This document shows positions 23,871 to 38,238 of a DNA stretch of 64,000 nucleotides, in pieces. Within the stretch, counting starts at the first letter, position 1; each line of letters opens with the position of its first letter. The stretch is from the NCBI RefSeq assembly GCF_014805685.1, contig NC_060892.1, positions 26,635,060 through 26,699,059 of the forward strand, read 5' to 3'. Under the pieces are notes generated by a model that did not search any database, was not told where the DNA came from, and saw nothing but the letters and a program-made list of their open reading frames with translations. This stretch comes from Silurus meridionalis. Taxonomy: Eukaryota; Chordata; Actinopteri; Siluriformes; Siluridae. The translations under genes were made by a program, and so were the position numbers.

Positions 23871-24726
23871 GGGGGGTTATCCCTCCATCTAACTTCCTCC
23901 CTCTCTCTCTTTGTCTTTTTCCCTCCTTGGACTTGAGGTTGGATTACAAACACAGGATGTCGCGTCTCTGCAGCGTTTTAGAGCCAGAGCTCGTTTCTGG
24001 ACCATGAGCTCTCAACTGGACATGTGAGGAGCAGTTCATCTGAAACGGGGGATTTATACAGTATTAGTGATTCATGTCTGTTTTATAAAAAGTCCCTGAA
24101 CTTCTGTTTAGTGACAATCAGCACCAATGTTTCCAGTGAAATTCTGAAGAATATTTTGCAGTAATTATTATTAATGTCCTGTAACTCAGCAGAAGGTCAG
24201 TTCAGTTCAGCTCCAGAAACTTCTCAATAATGATTTATCTGTGGATGTTCTTTATGTCTGTCATTTCAGGTTCTTTATGTCGCTGTAGATCCTGGAGGCG
24301 GAGCTTCAAGAGCATGCAGGGAATTAAGAAAACTTAATTCACATTTAAAATAAATAAGCTCATGACTTCAAATCATTGCTTTAAAATAAAAAAAACACTC
24401 AACATTTTTCCACATTTATTTTTTTACTGAAAGTTACAAAGTGCAACAATAAGACGTTATTCCACAGATTCTGCTTTTTCTTCTTTATGAAGTGAAACAG
24501 AAAATGTGTTAATGATAATTAAATTAGAAAGTAAATGTGGTGTGTATGAGTTTTTTTAAATAAATGTATTAGTTTATATTTCTGGTGAGCTGTGAGACGA
24601 GTTCTTCTGCAGTCTGTGTGATGCATTCATTCACTCGTTCAGGCTCCGTCCTGCTTTCAGTCACAACCCTGAAATCTTCAGAAGAACAGACTGCTTTTAG
24701 ATACAGGAATCACATGGTTACTGCCC
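23870..24726. other. Non-coding DNA, nothing recognised
   Basis: A pyrimidine-rich patch at 23880-23930, then AT-rich unique sequence. Confidence 0.35.
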
Positions 24727-25046
<320 letters not shown>

Positions 25047-25126
25047 GGACATAGCTCACATTATTTTAATGATGACATCAAAGCCTCTTCGCTGACCTCA
25101 GCTTGGTTAGTTTGAAGAGGCGGAGT

Positions 25127-25153
25127 GCGTGCGTAAGCACGTGCGCGCGTGTG

Positions 25154-25219
<66 letters not shown>
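25127..25219. repeat. Alternating purine-pyrimidine tract, GCGC/ACGTG head and (GT)32 tail
   Basis: GCGTGCGTAAGCACGTGCGC is followed by a long pure GT run (25156-25219). It is strictly alternating over most of its length and so can adopt Z-form DNA. Confidence 0.9.
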
Positions 25220-25220
<1 letters not shown>

Positions 25221-25650
25221 TGCTCAGGGCAGAGTCAGGAGGTAGACGTATGAAGTGTGTAAGAGCCGAGCTGATGTGAGTTCAGAGGCCATAGAGGACT
25301 CATGTTGTGGGAATAACGGCGGCCCTGAGCACTGACTGAGAGGTTACTCAGAAAAGCCCCAGGCCTTCTATGACTTATAAAGTCTGGTACAGAAGAGTCT
25401 TCTGGGATCCGCTCGAGCTGCAGGAGCTCTCACTTTCATTATCATAAAACATGAAGTTCAGAATAACACTGAGTAAAACACCTTATGTGCAGAAAGACGT
25501 GAATTCTGACAACAAATAAAAAATATATATAATTTATTGTTATTAGGCACTGGATTCATTACAGATGTTAGCTGGAGGTGTGTATAAACCAGCTGCAGCG
25601 GTGCATCCACATCATGTTATATCACATCTCATATGTACACACTTTAAACA
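25220..25650. other. Non-coding DNA, nothing recognised
   Basis: Unique sequence; no supported feature. Confidence 0.35.
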
Positions 25651-25700
25651 TATTATCATTATCATCATCATCATCATCATCATCATTATTATTATTATTA
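25651..25700. repeat. (ATC)n/(ATT)n compound microsatellite
   Basis: An ATC run that passes into an ATT run. Confidence 0.9.
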
Positions 25701-25859
25701 GCTGTTAAAGACGTGTTCATGCTGAACAACACAACTGAAGACACCCACAGAATTTGTTGCCATGGTAACGCTTCTCTTGATATTTTTCTTTCCTAAGAGC
25801 ATGAATAGTAGAGTACTATACTTACAGAAGTGTACAAGGCATCACTGTGGCTGCAGAAT

Positions 25860-25861
<2 letters not shown>

Positions 25862-25915
<54 letters not shown>
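25862..25915. repeat. (AC)27 microsatellite
   Basis: Pure run fused to the left end of a duplicated 170-bp segment. Confidence 0.95.
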
Positions 25916-25919
<4 letters not shown>

Positions 25920-26085
25920 ACACAAAACCCTAACCCTAAACACAATGTTTAGGTGAAGGTCTTCAGTCCCTCTGTGTGTGTGAGAATAAAGTGAGATTAA
26001 TGACAGTATAAACACGGTTATAGAGCGCCGGCGTGACTCCACATACACATGAAAATAATTCACAGGGTCAGAAACCACAAATAAA
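25916..26085. repeat. Dispersed repeat R1, copy 1
   Basis: About 170 bases identical by eye to 27245-27414 (constant offset 1329). Contains CCCTAACCCTAAA and AGAGCGCCGGCGTGACTCC. Homology begins in the (AC)n tract and stops abruptly after CCACAAATAAA. Neither flank is shared, so it behaves as a discrete inserted unit. The family is not recognised. Confidence 0.85.
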
Positions 26086-27196
26086 TGTCACGTATGAGTG
26101 TAAAACAGCAGCAAAACTCAGAGGAAAGATGTGATGATGCAGGAAGGGAAATGTTTTCCTTTCAGTGATCTGATTACAGTCATATGGATTTTCACTGTAG
26201 ATTTAAATGTCATTTTGTTTATTATGTTTTATATTCTGTTTTATTATTAGTGTAAATCTGAAGGTTCAGCAGGTCTATAAAATGCTTAGATATTTGTATG
26301 TATATTTATTTGTATCTGCACAGAACACAGAGTTGTTGCTGTACTTTTTCACGCTTACGTGGGATCTGATAAGTGTATTTTTATTGAGTGTAAAACTTTT
26401 AAGTGTGGTGATGTTTGTCATGTTCCGCATCACAGCTGAACGCTCAGACGTCCTGCTCTGAGACTCACACTGCAAGTGTGTTGTGGAACAAACCATTGAA
26501 GGTGGAAAGGGGGTGGTGTTGTGGAGGAGTCTCAGTGATTGTGACGTGTCTGCTCTCACCGCTGAGGGGGATTGCCTTGTGAGTGGGTGGAGATGAGAGA
26601 GAGCGAGATCGTCGTAGAGGAGAACTCGGCTGTGGTTAGAGTGACGCTGCGAGTGGGAGATCACCGCTCTGCTCCACACCACTGACCTCATGGTTAGGTA
26701 AAGGAAAGGGATTCCAGAGGTTCATGTCTTGTTGTGGCTAAAAGTGTAGACTCTTATTTACCATGAGAAATGTCAGCGGTGTTTCTGCACTTCTCCGCAC
26801 CAACACAGTCTTACCACACCACAGCTTTTCCTGCACGTGGTCTGCTCACTGAGTATCAGCTGCTCTCGCTAGAATAATGACATTAAATGACTTCAGTAAC
26901 ACATAACTGCAGCTCTGACTTAAGAGTAGTCTGGTATCAGATGTTTCTACAGGACACAATGACTTGTTGATATGTGCAGGAACAGTGTGCTGAGCTCCAC
27001 AGCCTGGCCTTGTGCCTGAGGTCGATGTGCTCACCATCAGCTTTGCGTCACACACTCGCTTGCCAGCCTTCACTGACCCTTACCATCACACACTTTCCAC
27101 TGAGGCCAGTTCCTCTTTCACTTTTACAGATAATCTGAATTTTTCAAATGACCTGCTGACCTGCATATCTTACACACTGGAGACTCTTATACTATA

Positions 27197-27198
<2 letters not shown>
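26086..27198. other. Non-coding spacer between the R1 copies
   Basis: Unique sequence. A 138-codon minus frame (26275-26691) has no recognisable domain. Confidence 0.4.

Positions 27199-27244
<46 letters not shown>
27199..27244. repeat. (AC)23 microsatellite
   Basis: Pure run fused to R1 copy 2. It is shorter than the tract at copy 1. Confidence 0.95.
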
Positions 27245-27248
<4 letters not shown>

Positions 27249-27414
27249 ACACAAAACCCTAACCCTAAACACAATGTTTAGGTGAAGGTCTTCAGTCCCT
27301 CTGTGTGTGTGAGAATAAAGTGAGATTAATGACAGTATAAACACGGTTATAGAGCGCCGGCGTGACTCCACATACACATGAAAATAATTCACAGGGTCAG
27401 AAACCACAAATAAA
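27245..27414. repeat. Dispersed repeat R1, copy 2
   Basis: Identical by eye to 25916-26085, same orientation; diverges right after CCACAAATAAA. Confidence 0.85.
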
Positions 27415-27506
27415 CACACAGCTACTTAGTGCATAATCAAAGCTAAAAGTGTGTCCCAATATTTACACCTCCTTTAGTAACATATATTAAAACATACTGC
27501 AGTTAA

Positions 27507-27510
<4 letters not shown>

Positions 27511-27565
<55 letters not shown>

Positions 27566-27567
27566 GT
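27511..27567. repeat. (GT)n microsatellite
   Basis: Run of about 28 units with one CG interruption at the end. Confidence 0.95.
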
Positions 27568-28735
<1,168 letters not shown>

Positions 28736-29902
28736 GGAAATTGCAAGCAAGAGCTGAAGCCACAAAGCATGGTAGGAGGGGGGCTCTGTGAGGAAGAGCT
28801 TTCTGAATTATACTGGAAGTCACGTGATGTTTCCAGTGACCCACCACTTCCTGGTTCCTCCACAAGCTCCTCCTGTGGCCTTATATGGTCATGCAGAGGG
28901 GAGCATGTGGTCCGTCACTGCGAGTTTCTCTCGCTCTCTCTCCCTTTGGAGCTCTGACTCAGTCACTTGTTCAAAAACTCCTTCTGTTAAATAAATCATG
29001 TTTTCCAAGGAATCCTTCAGCACTGAGGTGTTGTTTTCTCCTGAATCTGCTTGTTGATGAATTGATTGCTTTTCACTTGCTTTCTTTGCATTTCTACACG
29101 TCCCTTAAATGCTATGTTTCAGTTTCCTTTCAGCTGCTCATCAGAAGAGAAAAACATGCTTTTCTAGAAACTCTAATTGACCTTTAAAGTGCAGTAAATA
29201 TTTGGAGAAGGTGCAGGACCTTCCTGATTAAAGTGTGGGTTACTTCCAGGCCCTGGTTGAAGCTCCTGCGCTCGTTTGCACGTCCACACTGTTTCACCAG
29301 ACTCACTCAAATAATCAAAATAATAACTCAAAAGAATCACCCTGATCAATGAGCAGAATAATGAACATGGTTTCCTGATCTGCTGCTCCATTTTCAGCCC
29401 CACGTCCCTCAGCAGTGAACATCTCACAGGACACAGTTGTGGGGCGTGCAATCTTACTGGAACACTGGAATGGAGTTGAAGGATTATTGGCATGCAGGAT
29501 TCACTCAGCTGAAGGAGAAGCAGGAAGCAGGTTATAAAGAGCGAATCCGAGAGAACCGGACGAAAGTTCTCAGGAAGTGTGAGTGTGTGGCACCTGCAGA
29601 GTCGTGCAGTGAGAAGAGCTGGTGTGTTTTTCCTTCCATCACACACTGCACTCACAGAGCTTCAGAAAGAGCCTAAAGGTTTGGACGTGACTCCTGCACA
29701 TCAGCAGAACAGGAAGTGTAAAGATAAATGGCTCAGAGATAAAAGAGCTGCTCAGTAGATTTGATGTGACATTTAAACCCACGCTAAGATGCTGATAGAA
29801 CGATACTGATCTGTGGTCAGTCAGAAGGTCTTACATACAAGAACCCACTGAAAGCCCACGTGCTCATTTCCCTGCTCTATAAAGTAAACAGAGGTTTATT
29901 AG

Positions 29903-29904
<2 letters not shown>
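28736..29904. other. Non-coding DNA, nothing recognised
   Basis: Unique sequence with a 160-codon minus frame (29173-29655) lacking any recognisable motif. Confidence 0.4.
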
Positions 29905-29945
<41 letters not shown>

Positions 29946-29959
29946 CGTGCGTGTGTGTG
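29905..29959. repeat. (GT)n with GCGTGCGTGC tail
   Basis: GT run ending in CpG-containing variants. Confidence 0.9.
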
Positions 29960-32281
29960 AGCAGGTGTGCATATACTGCCATGCAAATGGATGTCCTGGG
30001 GGTAATGTCTGGAGGAGGATTCCTCAGCAGTCGTCCCTCAAGGGAATGATTTGTGTAACTGCTCCCAGAGAACACGAACTCTCCTCTTCACCAGTGTTTT
30101 CAGAGGAAAAGCATATTAAAGGTCAAATGTATGTGCTGTGTGTTAAGTTCCTGAAACCTAAATGTGTTTACTGGTTTTAGTTACAGAGCTTCTACAAAAT
30201 GACCTGCTGCAGGAGGAGGTAAAAGACTAGCACTTCAGTGTAACAGGACCCTGAAGCAAAATCAACCAGAGAAGAAGTTCAGGATGGAATCAGACCTTAA
30301 TGTTGTGTGCTTTTAATAAAAGCCAGGAAATAAATGATTTCTTAACGTTACAGTTCTGGAGCTTTTGGTAGTAAAACTCTTTTTTTTTGCAGTTCCTGAA
30401 CATGCTCAGTTAAGAGCAAACTTCTCCAAGGAGATGGAGTCTGTTATGTACTGCGAGTCCTTGAACCTGGATCACCGCTAAACTGTCGATAATTATTATT
30501 ATTTTGTGTCTTTGTGTTTGTGTGTCCTCTTCGTTCAGTACACTGTCTTTTGATTGCATTCAGAAAAAAAGATTTAATAAATGACATTCTGTCCTGTGAA
30601 GATGAAGTCCAGCTCAGTGCCAAGCCCGGAGGTGTTCTTCATCACGCTCTTATTATACTTCAATAAAGAAAAGCTTCACTTGTGTGTGCTTTTTTTTTTT
30701 TTTTCTTTGAATGTGTAGTTTCTGCCTGCAGGTGAAAGTCGGTTTTCTCTGCTCAGCCTGCTCGACCCGTCTCTCCTGCTCTTTTCCCAGAGGAACTGGT
30801 TCCCAAAGTTCTTTCCATGGGAGAGCCGACTGTCGCGCCCCGAGACCGACCTCACTGTTCACCACGGGGTGAGAGGCATCTGCATTCCTCCTGTTTTAAT
30901 CAGAATAAAGACTTCCCTTTTCACAATTGTGTAGTAGCCTTTGTTGTAATTGTAGTTGTTGTAATTGTTGTTGTAGTTTCACTTGTGCTTGCAGCATGTG
31001 ATTAAACTGAAGGGAATAAAACGACTTGGGGGCACAAAGTATGCAAAACTCTCGGAGAATGAAGGGCAGGAAAGGGATGGTTGACATGCATTCACTCGGA
31101 GGGAAGGGAAGTATGGGTGAAATGGCATCCTGCCGTACAGGAAACAACTGTGGTGTATAAAATATGTTTAGACAAATGCACAAGATGAATGATGAAACTT
31201 TATCATCTTTCAGTTCATTAATAGCATAAAGTAAATCTTGAAGAGAAAAGATGCACACTCAAGAGCAGTCTCAGTTCCTGTAGATCTCATTAGTCTCTGT
31301 TTGTGGTTTCATTTCCCAGGATCATCTGCAGCCCCTGATGGTGAGAAATCTCACTCCAATCTTTTCACTATTCTCACGTTTCCTGATCCACCGTCTGCCG
31401 AGGAGAAGCTGTAAAATGTGGGAACGTTAGCTGGTGACTGTGGGAGAGGGAAAGTTCAGAGCCCTGAGCAAAACATAGTGTCTCATGGATTTCAGGCCCT
31501 TCCCTTGTCTGTTTGTGTAAAAGACATGGCTCTCAGCTCTTTTCTGTCTTCTTTCCCAGATCTCCAAACAGCCTCGGGGTGGCTGCGGTTGATTTGTGTG
31601 TGAAGTGTGTGGGAGCTGGCAGGACGCCCAGTATCACATGGCCAAGAGAGAGAAAGAAAGCGATGAGAATCCAGGAAGGTTTTTTCAGCTGATCCCAGAT
31701 CAGGTTTTCATCATCAGCTGATGGTTTATAAAATGCACAGCTGATTTCGGATCAGTGACAAACTTCTTCCCTTAAATACTGTTTTGGTGTCATGTTTCCC
31801 AGATCATGTAACAGCACTGGATCTCAGAGCTTTGTGTTCAAAATAAATGCAATTAAATAAAATTATAATTCTGCTCAATGTATTAATGCTTTTGTGTGCA
31901 GGATTTTAAACCTGAGCTGCGTTATGTTTATAATTTTCCTGATTTTAAGTGAAATCTGACCTCATACAATGCTGAGTAACGCTAAGTTCGATGATTCACC
32001 TGACATAGACGACGATTCAGAATAAAATTGTTAATAAAATTAAGTGTTTAATCTCTGACCCACAGACTCTGATTTATTTGCTTTGGTTTATTTGCTTTAT
32101 GCCAACAGTTCACTTTGAGTTATAATTTGTTTAGTATTAAACAGGAAATAATTACAACTCAAGTATTCATTCCTCCATATTACAGGCATTATAACCTACA
32201 CATATAACCTACGAATGACCATGTCACTGATCGCCACCATCCATCAGCTACAGTATAAACTTCAGTTGAAGGAAAATTTCA
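29960..32281. other. 2.3 kb of non-coding DNA
   Basis: T-run at 30690-30704 and a GTT/GTA-rich patch at about 30940-30976. No recognisable gene or dispersed repeat. Confidence 0.4.

Positions 32282-32326
<45 letters not shown>
32282..32326. repeat. (ATT)n microsatellite
   Basis: About 15 uninterrupted units. Confidence 0.95.
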
Positions 32327-32559
32327 GAGCCAATGAACATCTGTAGAGAAATCAGAATGTTTATTAAACCGCAATCTATTTTTCCTCTCATGTCTAATAT
32401 CAGGCTCTAATCCTGTTCTTCACATTCTCATCCTGATTGGTTTCAGCTCCTGCTGGTCATCATGCAGTCAGAGTTTGGAAGATGGTTTGTGATGTTTGAT
32501 GTATCTTAGATGTAGGAGACACAGCACTAAGTCTGATTTAAAGCCCCAGTGTCTCACAG

Positions 32560-32560
<1 letters not shown>

Positions 32561-32651
<91 letters not shown>

Positions 32652-32663
32652 AAACACACAAAC
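32561..32663. repeat. (AC)n microsatellite with AAAC-type tail
   Basis: CA run with one TC interruption near 32611, ending in CACAAACACA repeats. Confidence 0.95.
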
Positions 32664-33677
32664 AGAGAGAAGAACGATGCCTGAAGTGTGATTCAGAGCA
32701 TTGTGTGATCTCCAACACTGAAGAAACCACGTGTAGATGTATGGAGTGTCCTGCAGACACAATGTTGAGGTGCTCGAGGAGAAAACCAGTAGAAATGCAG
32801 TGTCACTATGAGCTCATCCTGTATACCAGATTATGGTTATGATCACATGATTAATAGATCCTTCATGGTCATGTGATGATCTCATGCTGGTCATGCAAAC
32901 CTGCACTGCAGACCATAGCAGGTCTGATACGTGTGAATCTGATTCATATAATTAAATTATTATCACATTCTCTAAGACATTAAATATTACAGTTAATCTC
33001 CAGCAGCTGTTTGATGAACAAAATGTGAATTGAAAAATGTTTAATTATGCAAATGAAGCTTCACTGAATAAAACATCAATAAGTCCTTATAAACCAGAGT
33101 TTTTGATGTTGGTAAATAAAATACTGTAATATGAGTGTGATTTCTGAGATTCTTGTGTGTAGAAATACATTAATACACTGATATCAGAGATATATGACAT
33201 GAAGTGAAGTAGGCGGAGCTTCTCAGGTAATAATAATAATAATAATCTTAATTTAATCACCATCAGAAATTCCCTGCTTGTGTGTAATGTAATATTGCAG
33301 ACACATTGTTCTCTCACACTGCTGTAAATAAACAAACATCTCACCGCAGGAACCCTGCAGACTTGAGCTGCACGCTGAGTTCCTTCAGAATCGGCCCTGA
33401 AACAGGTCACACACACCAGCAGCAATGTTTTGATGAAAACAGAGTGATGATGATGACTCTGGCACTTTTTCTTCAAAGACTGGTGTTGATTGTGTTTCTC
33501 CCACAGATGAAGGAGAGGCTGAGAAGGTTCTCCTGATGTCCAGGTTGGAGACAGACACGCAGCACTGTTGTGTAAACATTCATGTGTGAAAGTGTTGGAA
33601 TAAGGGCTTGATTGACAGGTACGGGAAAAACGGTGGTTTCACATGTATCTGGAGCAACCCAGTGACCTGTGTATACA

Positions 33678-33678
<1 letters not shown>
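32664..33678. other. Non-coding DNA, nothing recognised
   Basis: AT-rich unique sequence with a short (AAT)n at about 33231-33246. Confidence 0.4.
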
Positions 33679-33735
<57 letters not shown>

Positions 33736-33746
33736 ACACACACACC
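33679..33746. repeat. (AC)n microsatellite
   Basis: CA run with one TC interruption at 33729. A small (AC)n (33909-33927) follows. Confidence 0.95.
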
Positions 33747-34014
33747 ACTCACTCTCACACTATCCCGGTCCATCCATCTGATTGGCTGGAGTGGACACTC
33801 AGCATATTGCTGTCGACCAATCACAGACGGAGCTGGTCTTATGGTGAGCTCATGCGCTTACTCACCAATCACATGAGCTCATCAGTCTCTACTCCTCATG
33901 CACGCTCACACACACACACACACACACTGCGTGTGCTTTTGCTTTTCTCCCTCTGCAGTCTCCATTTCCAGCAAACAGGGCTGAGCTTTTCCAGGAAGTC
34001 AGGAGTTGAGCAGG

Positions 34015-34016
<2 letters not shown>

Positions 34017-34057
<41 letters not shown>
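34017..34057. repeat. (GT)20 microsatellite
   Basis: Pure run. Confidence 0.95.
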
Positions 34058-34060
<3 letters not shown>

Positions 34061-34910
34061 GTGTTTGCAGGACCATGCGTGTTCTCGGCTTGCTCAGTGA
34101 TGTCAGACTGCAGTGTGTGTATCTGATCTCAGGGCTGGAGGTCAGTGATGGTGGTGTGATGGAGCCCAGGGAGGAGATTACAGTAATGAAGTGTAAAGAC
34201 TCATGACTTCAGAGCAGCTTATAAACTGACTTCATTGTCTTCACTCAAGTGACTTTCTATCAGTCAGCTATTGTTCATCGCTCTTCCTTATATGGCTGCT
34301 GCCTTCACAGAGCTTTCCAGAGCGATGACCTTCCAGACCTCTTCAGAGGGGCTTTCCTCCTGCCTCTGAGCTCCTTTAGTGTGATCCCAGAAACCACGTG
34401 AGTCAAGAAGTGCTGAAAGCTCACCATGTCATCAATAACACACGTCATGGGGGGGTCAGGGAGTGAGCGGTCATGAGAGGCTGAGTAATAATGATCTAAT
34501 CTAACAGGTTGTTTGTGCTGGATTTCAGCAGAGCTTCAGTTATTCAAGCCTCATCTGATATCTGCATGCAATAACAAATAAACTACAGAAATATTACTTG
34601 AGGAAAAACATTTTGCAAATCTTTTTTTATTTACAGCTTTTTTATTTCTAAGTGAAATTGAGGCCTGGGTGTAAAATCACTCAAACATCTTCAGGCAAAT
34701 TTCCTGAGAAGCGCAGAAGCTCTCACTTCACTCACAGACGAGGACCTTGCAGTATCTTTCTCCTGGAAAAATCTTCACATTCCATCATCATTAGTGCTGT
34801 CTAACATGATTCCACCAGCATGGATCTGAGACCTGAAGGTGCAGAAATAAAAGCTTTTAGACTTGATAATTTATAGTACAGCCAAATTCTTTCTTCATAT
34901 GATGTTAGGA
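34058..34910. other. Non-coding DNA, nothing recognised
   Basis: Unique sequence. Confidence 0.35.
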
Positions 34911-35022
34911 AGCTGGGGTCAGAGTGCATAGAGGGTTAAGGGCCTTGCTCAAGGGCCCAGAAGTGGTAGCTTGTTCAAAAACTTGTGGCGCACAGATCAA
35001 TGTCTTAAAGACTGAGCGACCA
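34911..35022 (+). repeat. Copy of the 'AAGGGCCTTGCTCAAGGGCC' teleost repeat family
   Basis: AAGCTGGGGTCAGAGTGCAT, GAGGGTTAAGGGCCTTGCTC, AAGGGCCCAGAAGTGGTAGC and AAAGACTGAGCGACCA follow the order of this common fish repeat. Partner fragment at 15855-15934. Class (LINE- or SINE-derived) not certain. Confidence 0.7.
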
Positions 35023-35909
35023 GGACAGAAACGTTCAGGTCTGAGATGGAGTCAGTATCAGCATCAGTAATTCGTCTCTCTGCTGTTAAGATGTTGTGAA
35101 CAGTCACATGCTGCTTCATCTGCGGCCTGCAGTGTTCTTTACTACATTTACACACATTATTTAAACATGTGTATAAATGAACTGAGAGTGTAATAAAACT
35201 GCATTTCCCAGCAGCCCGTGTGTGTCACATGACATTATTTACCCTCCTCCTGTTTCTCACTGTTTAACGTCTGCTTCCTGTCTCTTCATCGTCTGCTGAT
35301 GTTGACATCGTGTCTGTCGCTTTGCCTGTTCCAGTCTTCTCTCACACTTTTGTGTTCATCACCAAGTTAGTTACTATTTTACACAATCAAAGTGTGTATT
35401 TGCAGTTGCTTCTGTCTCGTTTACGTGAACAGTGACGACTTTAAACTGCAGCTTCAGGAACAAATACAAACTTTTACATTTTCTTACTAAACATTATATT
35501 TATAACTGATGATGTTTGTATTAGTGATGAAGTAATTGTGACCGATGACGTGATGTTTGCAGCCCCACACTGGGTCTAAGTGATAACTCGAGACTGTCAG
35601 GAGATAGAAAGCTGTGAGTATGAGATCAGTTTCCATAAAACTGAAAGGGAAAAGGCATTTCTCAGCATATTTCAGTGGAACTGTGACTTGATTTTTGCAC
35701 GTTCTTGTGAAGCTGGCCATATCAAAGCTCCTGTACATTGATGTAAAATTAGCAGGAAAGATGAGAGGAGATGCACCTCAGTGCGTTCAGAGCGAGAACT
35801 TCCCCTGAGATCACAACTGACATTTACAAGAAGTACAGCTGATAGGGTAATCCCTCTGCACTCTTTCATCAGCCTGTTCTTCTCCTCCTCGGGACACGGC
35901 ACCACCACC
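35023..35909. other. Non-coding DNA, nothing recognised
   Basis: Unique AT-rich sequence. Confidence 0.35.
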
Positions 35910-35918
35910 ACTATCATC

Positions 35919-35952
<34 letters not shown>

Positions 35953-35986
35953 CCATCATCATCTTCATCATCATCACCATCATATA
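35910..35986. repeat. (ATC)n microsatellite, interrupted
   Basis: ATC run with CTTC and ACC interruptions. It opens Ile- or Met-rich spurious frames on both strands. Confidence 0.95.
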
Positions 35987-36164
35987 TCTGTCCATCTTCC
36001 TCTGTCCATGTTCACCTTTCACCCTGAAAATCCTTCGCTTCAGTAAAAAGCAAAAAAAGCAAAAAGCATGTGTAGCTTTTTTAAATACAGAGTATCTGAG
36101 TGTGTGTGAAAATTTATGTGACGTTCTTGTTCTGTGCAAAAACTGTCTCACACACATGCTGTTT

Positions 36165-36167
<3 letters not shown>

Positions 36168-36211
<44 letters not shown>
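36168..36211. repeat. (GT)22 microsatellite
   Basis: Pure run; complementary to the (AC)n 70 bases downstream. Confidence 0.95.
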
Positions 36212-36215
<4 letters not shown>

Positions 36216-36277
36216 CAGGAAGCACGAGCGGACTGTCACAAAAGAGGAGTTTCTTTGGTCAGAGTGACATGGCACAT

Positions 36278-36279
<2 letters not shown>

Positions 36280-36345
<66 letters not shown>
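36280..36345. repeat. (AC)33 microsatellite
   Basis: Pure run, inverted relative to the GT tract just upstream. Confidence 0.95.
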
Positions 36346-36346
<1 letters not shown>

Positions 36347-36930
36347 TGCACATTCATCAATGTTTGATGAAATACACATGTCTTATGTACTAATCTTTTC
36401 ACCATGACACCATGACTTGGGTCAAGCTGATTTATTGATTATTGATTTATTGATCAGTTGATTATTTCACACGTTTATATTTATTAGTTTTATTTTTGAT
36501 TGTTATTTATTTATTTTTCTAAACACCAGACTCCTGCATGTTTCATTCTGCTGACTATAAAAACATGATCGTAAAAAAGCTTTGCTGATTCGTCTCCTGA
36601 AGTCCACACCTGCACTGGAGTGTGTTTACTGTCAATTGTATCATAGTTTCATGAAATCAGCGTTTTGCTGCATGTTCCTCTGAACATCTCTCTGAGTCTC
36701 ACAGGTGTTTACAGTGGTGTGAGGTTAGGCGTGTGGTTAAAGTACTTCCCCTGGGAACGTTTCAGAAATGTACAAGAATCCGGCTAACAGATGCTTCACC
36801 ACATTATCCTTTCATCTCCTCATCATCTCTTTATCATCTCATCATCATCTCACCCTCCATAACTCTGTGAGATGACTTTTTTCTTTATGCTCCTGCAGGA
36901 AAATCATTTCTTTAACAGAGTTTTTATTTA
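36346..36930. other. Non-coding DNA, nothing recognised
   Basis: AT-rich, with a TTGATTATTGATTTATTGAT run at about 36434. Confidence 0.35.
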
Positions 36931-36936
36931 CACACA

Positions 36937-37003
<67 letters not shown>
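36931..37003. repeat. (AC)n microsatellite
   Basis: CA run with one AAAC variant at the left. Confidence 0.95.
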
Positions 37004-37005
<2 letters not shown>

Positions 37006-37160
37006 GGCTTCTCCATGTGTCACTTTATTTGTCTTTGCAGTTAAAGGGATTATCCATGCTGGTGTTGGTGGATTATTGATGTCTGGACAGTAATTATTTC
37101 AGCTGAGGCGGGGACTGAGACCTCTCAAACCTCCACCCATTTTAAACACAATCACACCCT

Positions 37161-37215
<55 letters not shown>
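37161..37215. repeat. (AC)27 microsatellite
   Basis: Pure run. Confidence 0.95.
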
Positions 37216-37219
<4 letters not shown>

Positions 37220-37458
37220 ACACTGCAGCTCTTGTACACACTGCTACTGAGAATACGAGTCTTATCTTATCTTCTTTCTGTAACGGAATGCAGTCTTTTC
37301 CCTCTGTGTCCGGCTTCCAGGTGACACATTCCCGACCTGCTGTGATCTCCAGGCACACATTAGGATGAACTCGTCAAACCTCGTCCACAAACAGGTGGGG
37401 TTAACATGGAGCTGTGAACCTGGGGTCAGGGTCTTCTCAGAAGCTGGTGGTCCTTCCT

Positions 37459-37462
<4 letters not shown>

Positions 37463-37493
<31 letters not shown>
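37463..37493. repeat. (CT)n followed by GCAG
   Basis: Pyrimidine run ending CTCTCTGCAG. It looks like a splice acceptor, but no coding frame follows. Confidence 0.9.
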
Positions 37494-37496
<3 letters not shown>

Positions 37497-38186
37497 GTCC
37501 CTGTGGTCTCACACAGGTGGAGTCTGTGCTCTGGGTCTCATTGCTCTGCCACCACACATGCCTTCATGCCTTCTTCTCCCTCAGAGGCCACGTGGAGCCG
37601 AGCTGCAGCATGCTGACTTTTCTGCACAGCTTTCAGACGTGCACGTGAGAACAGAGCAGCGCTGCCACATGATTTACTGCCTGTTTCAGTTTAAGCTCCT
37701 TTTTTTTCCTCTGCTGGGAGTTTAACTAGAAAGTCACTAAATTAAACAGTCTTAAAATTAATCATAATAAATTACCATTTAAATTAATGACGATTCACTG
37801 GAACACATTTCATACAGAAAACAATTAGCAGAACTCTATTTAATGACATAAATACCCATAGTAAATATAAAACACATATTTGAAGAATTAGGCATTGCAC
37901 AGGTTGAATGAACTCTGCAGGCGAATGTAGTCACGTGACTATAACATGTATAATAAATTATGCTACTCGTCTGACACGTGAGATTAAGTGCATTAGGGAA
38001 ATTCTTAGAAACCAGTGTAGTGTTCCAGGAAAGACAAACAGTGTAGATAAAGGGTTAGGAGTAGGCCTCGTCAGAGCGAGCTGTTCTACTAGGGATCAGT
38101 GTGTATGGTGTGGGGTGGAGACACAGGGCTTTAATAAACACAACTTTTTATTTCTGCCAACTGACAAATGCATCCTATTATCAGGC

Positions 38187-38190
<4 letters not shown>
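37494..38190. other. Non-coding DNA, nothing recognised
   Basis: Unique sequence. Confidence 0.35.

Positions 38191-38230
<40 letters not shown>
38191..38230. repeat. (GT)20 microsatellite
   Basis: Pure run. Confidence 0.95.

Positions 38231-38238
<8 letters not shown>

Noticed and set aside
37463..37500. (CT)n followed by GCAG as a splice acceptor
   Set aside because: The pyrimidine run is a microsatellite and no coding exon or donor can be supported downstream.
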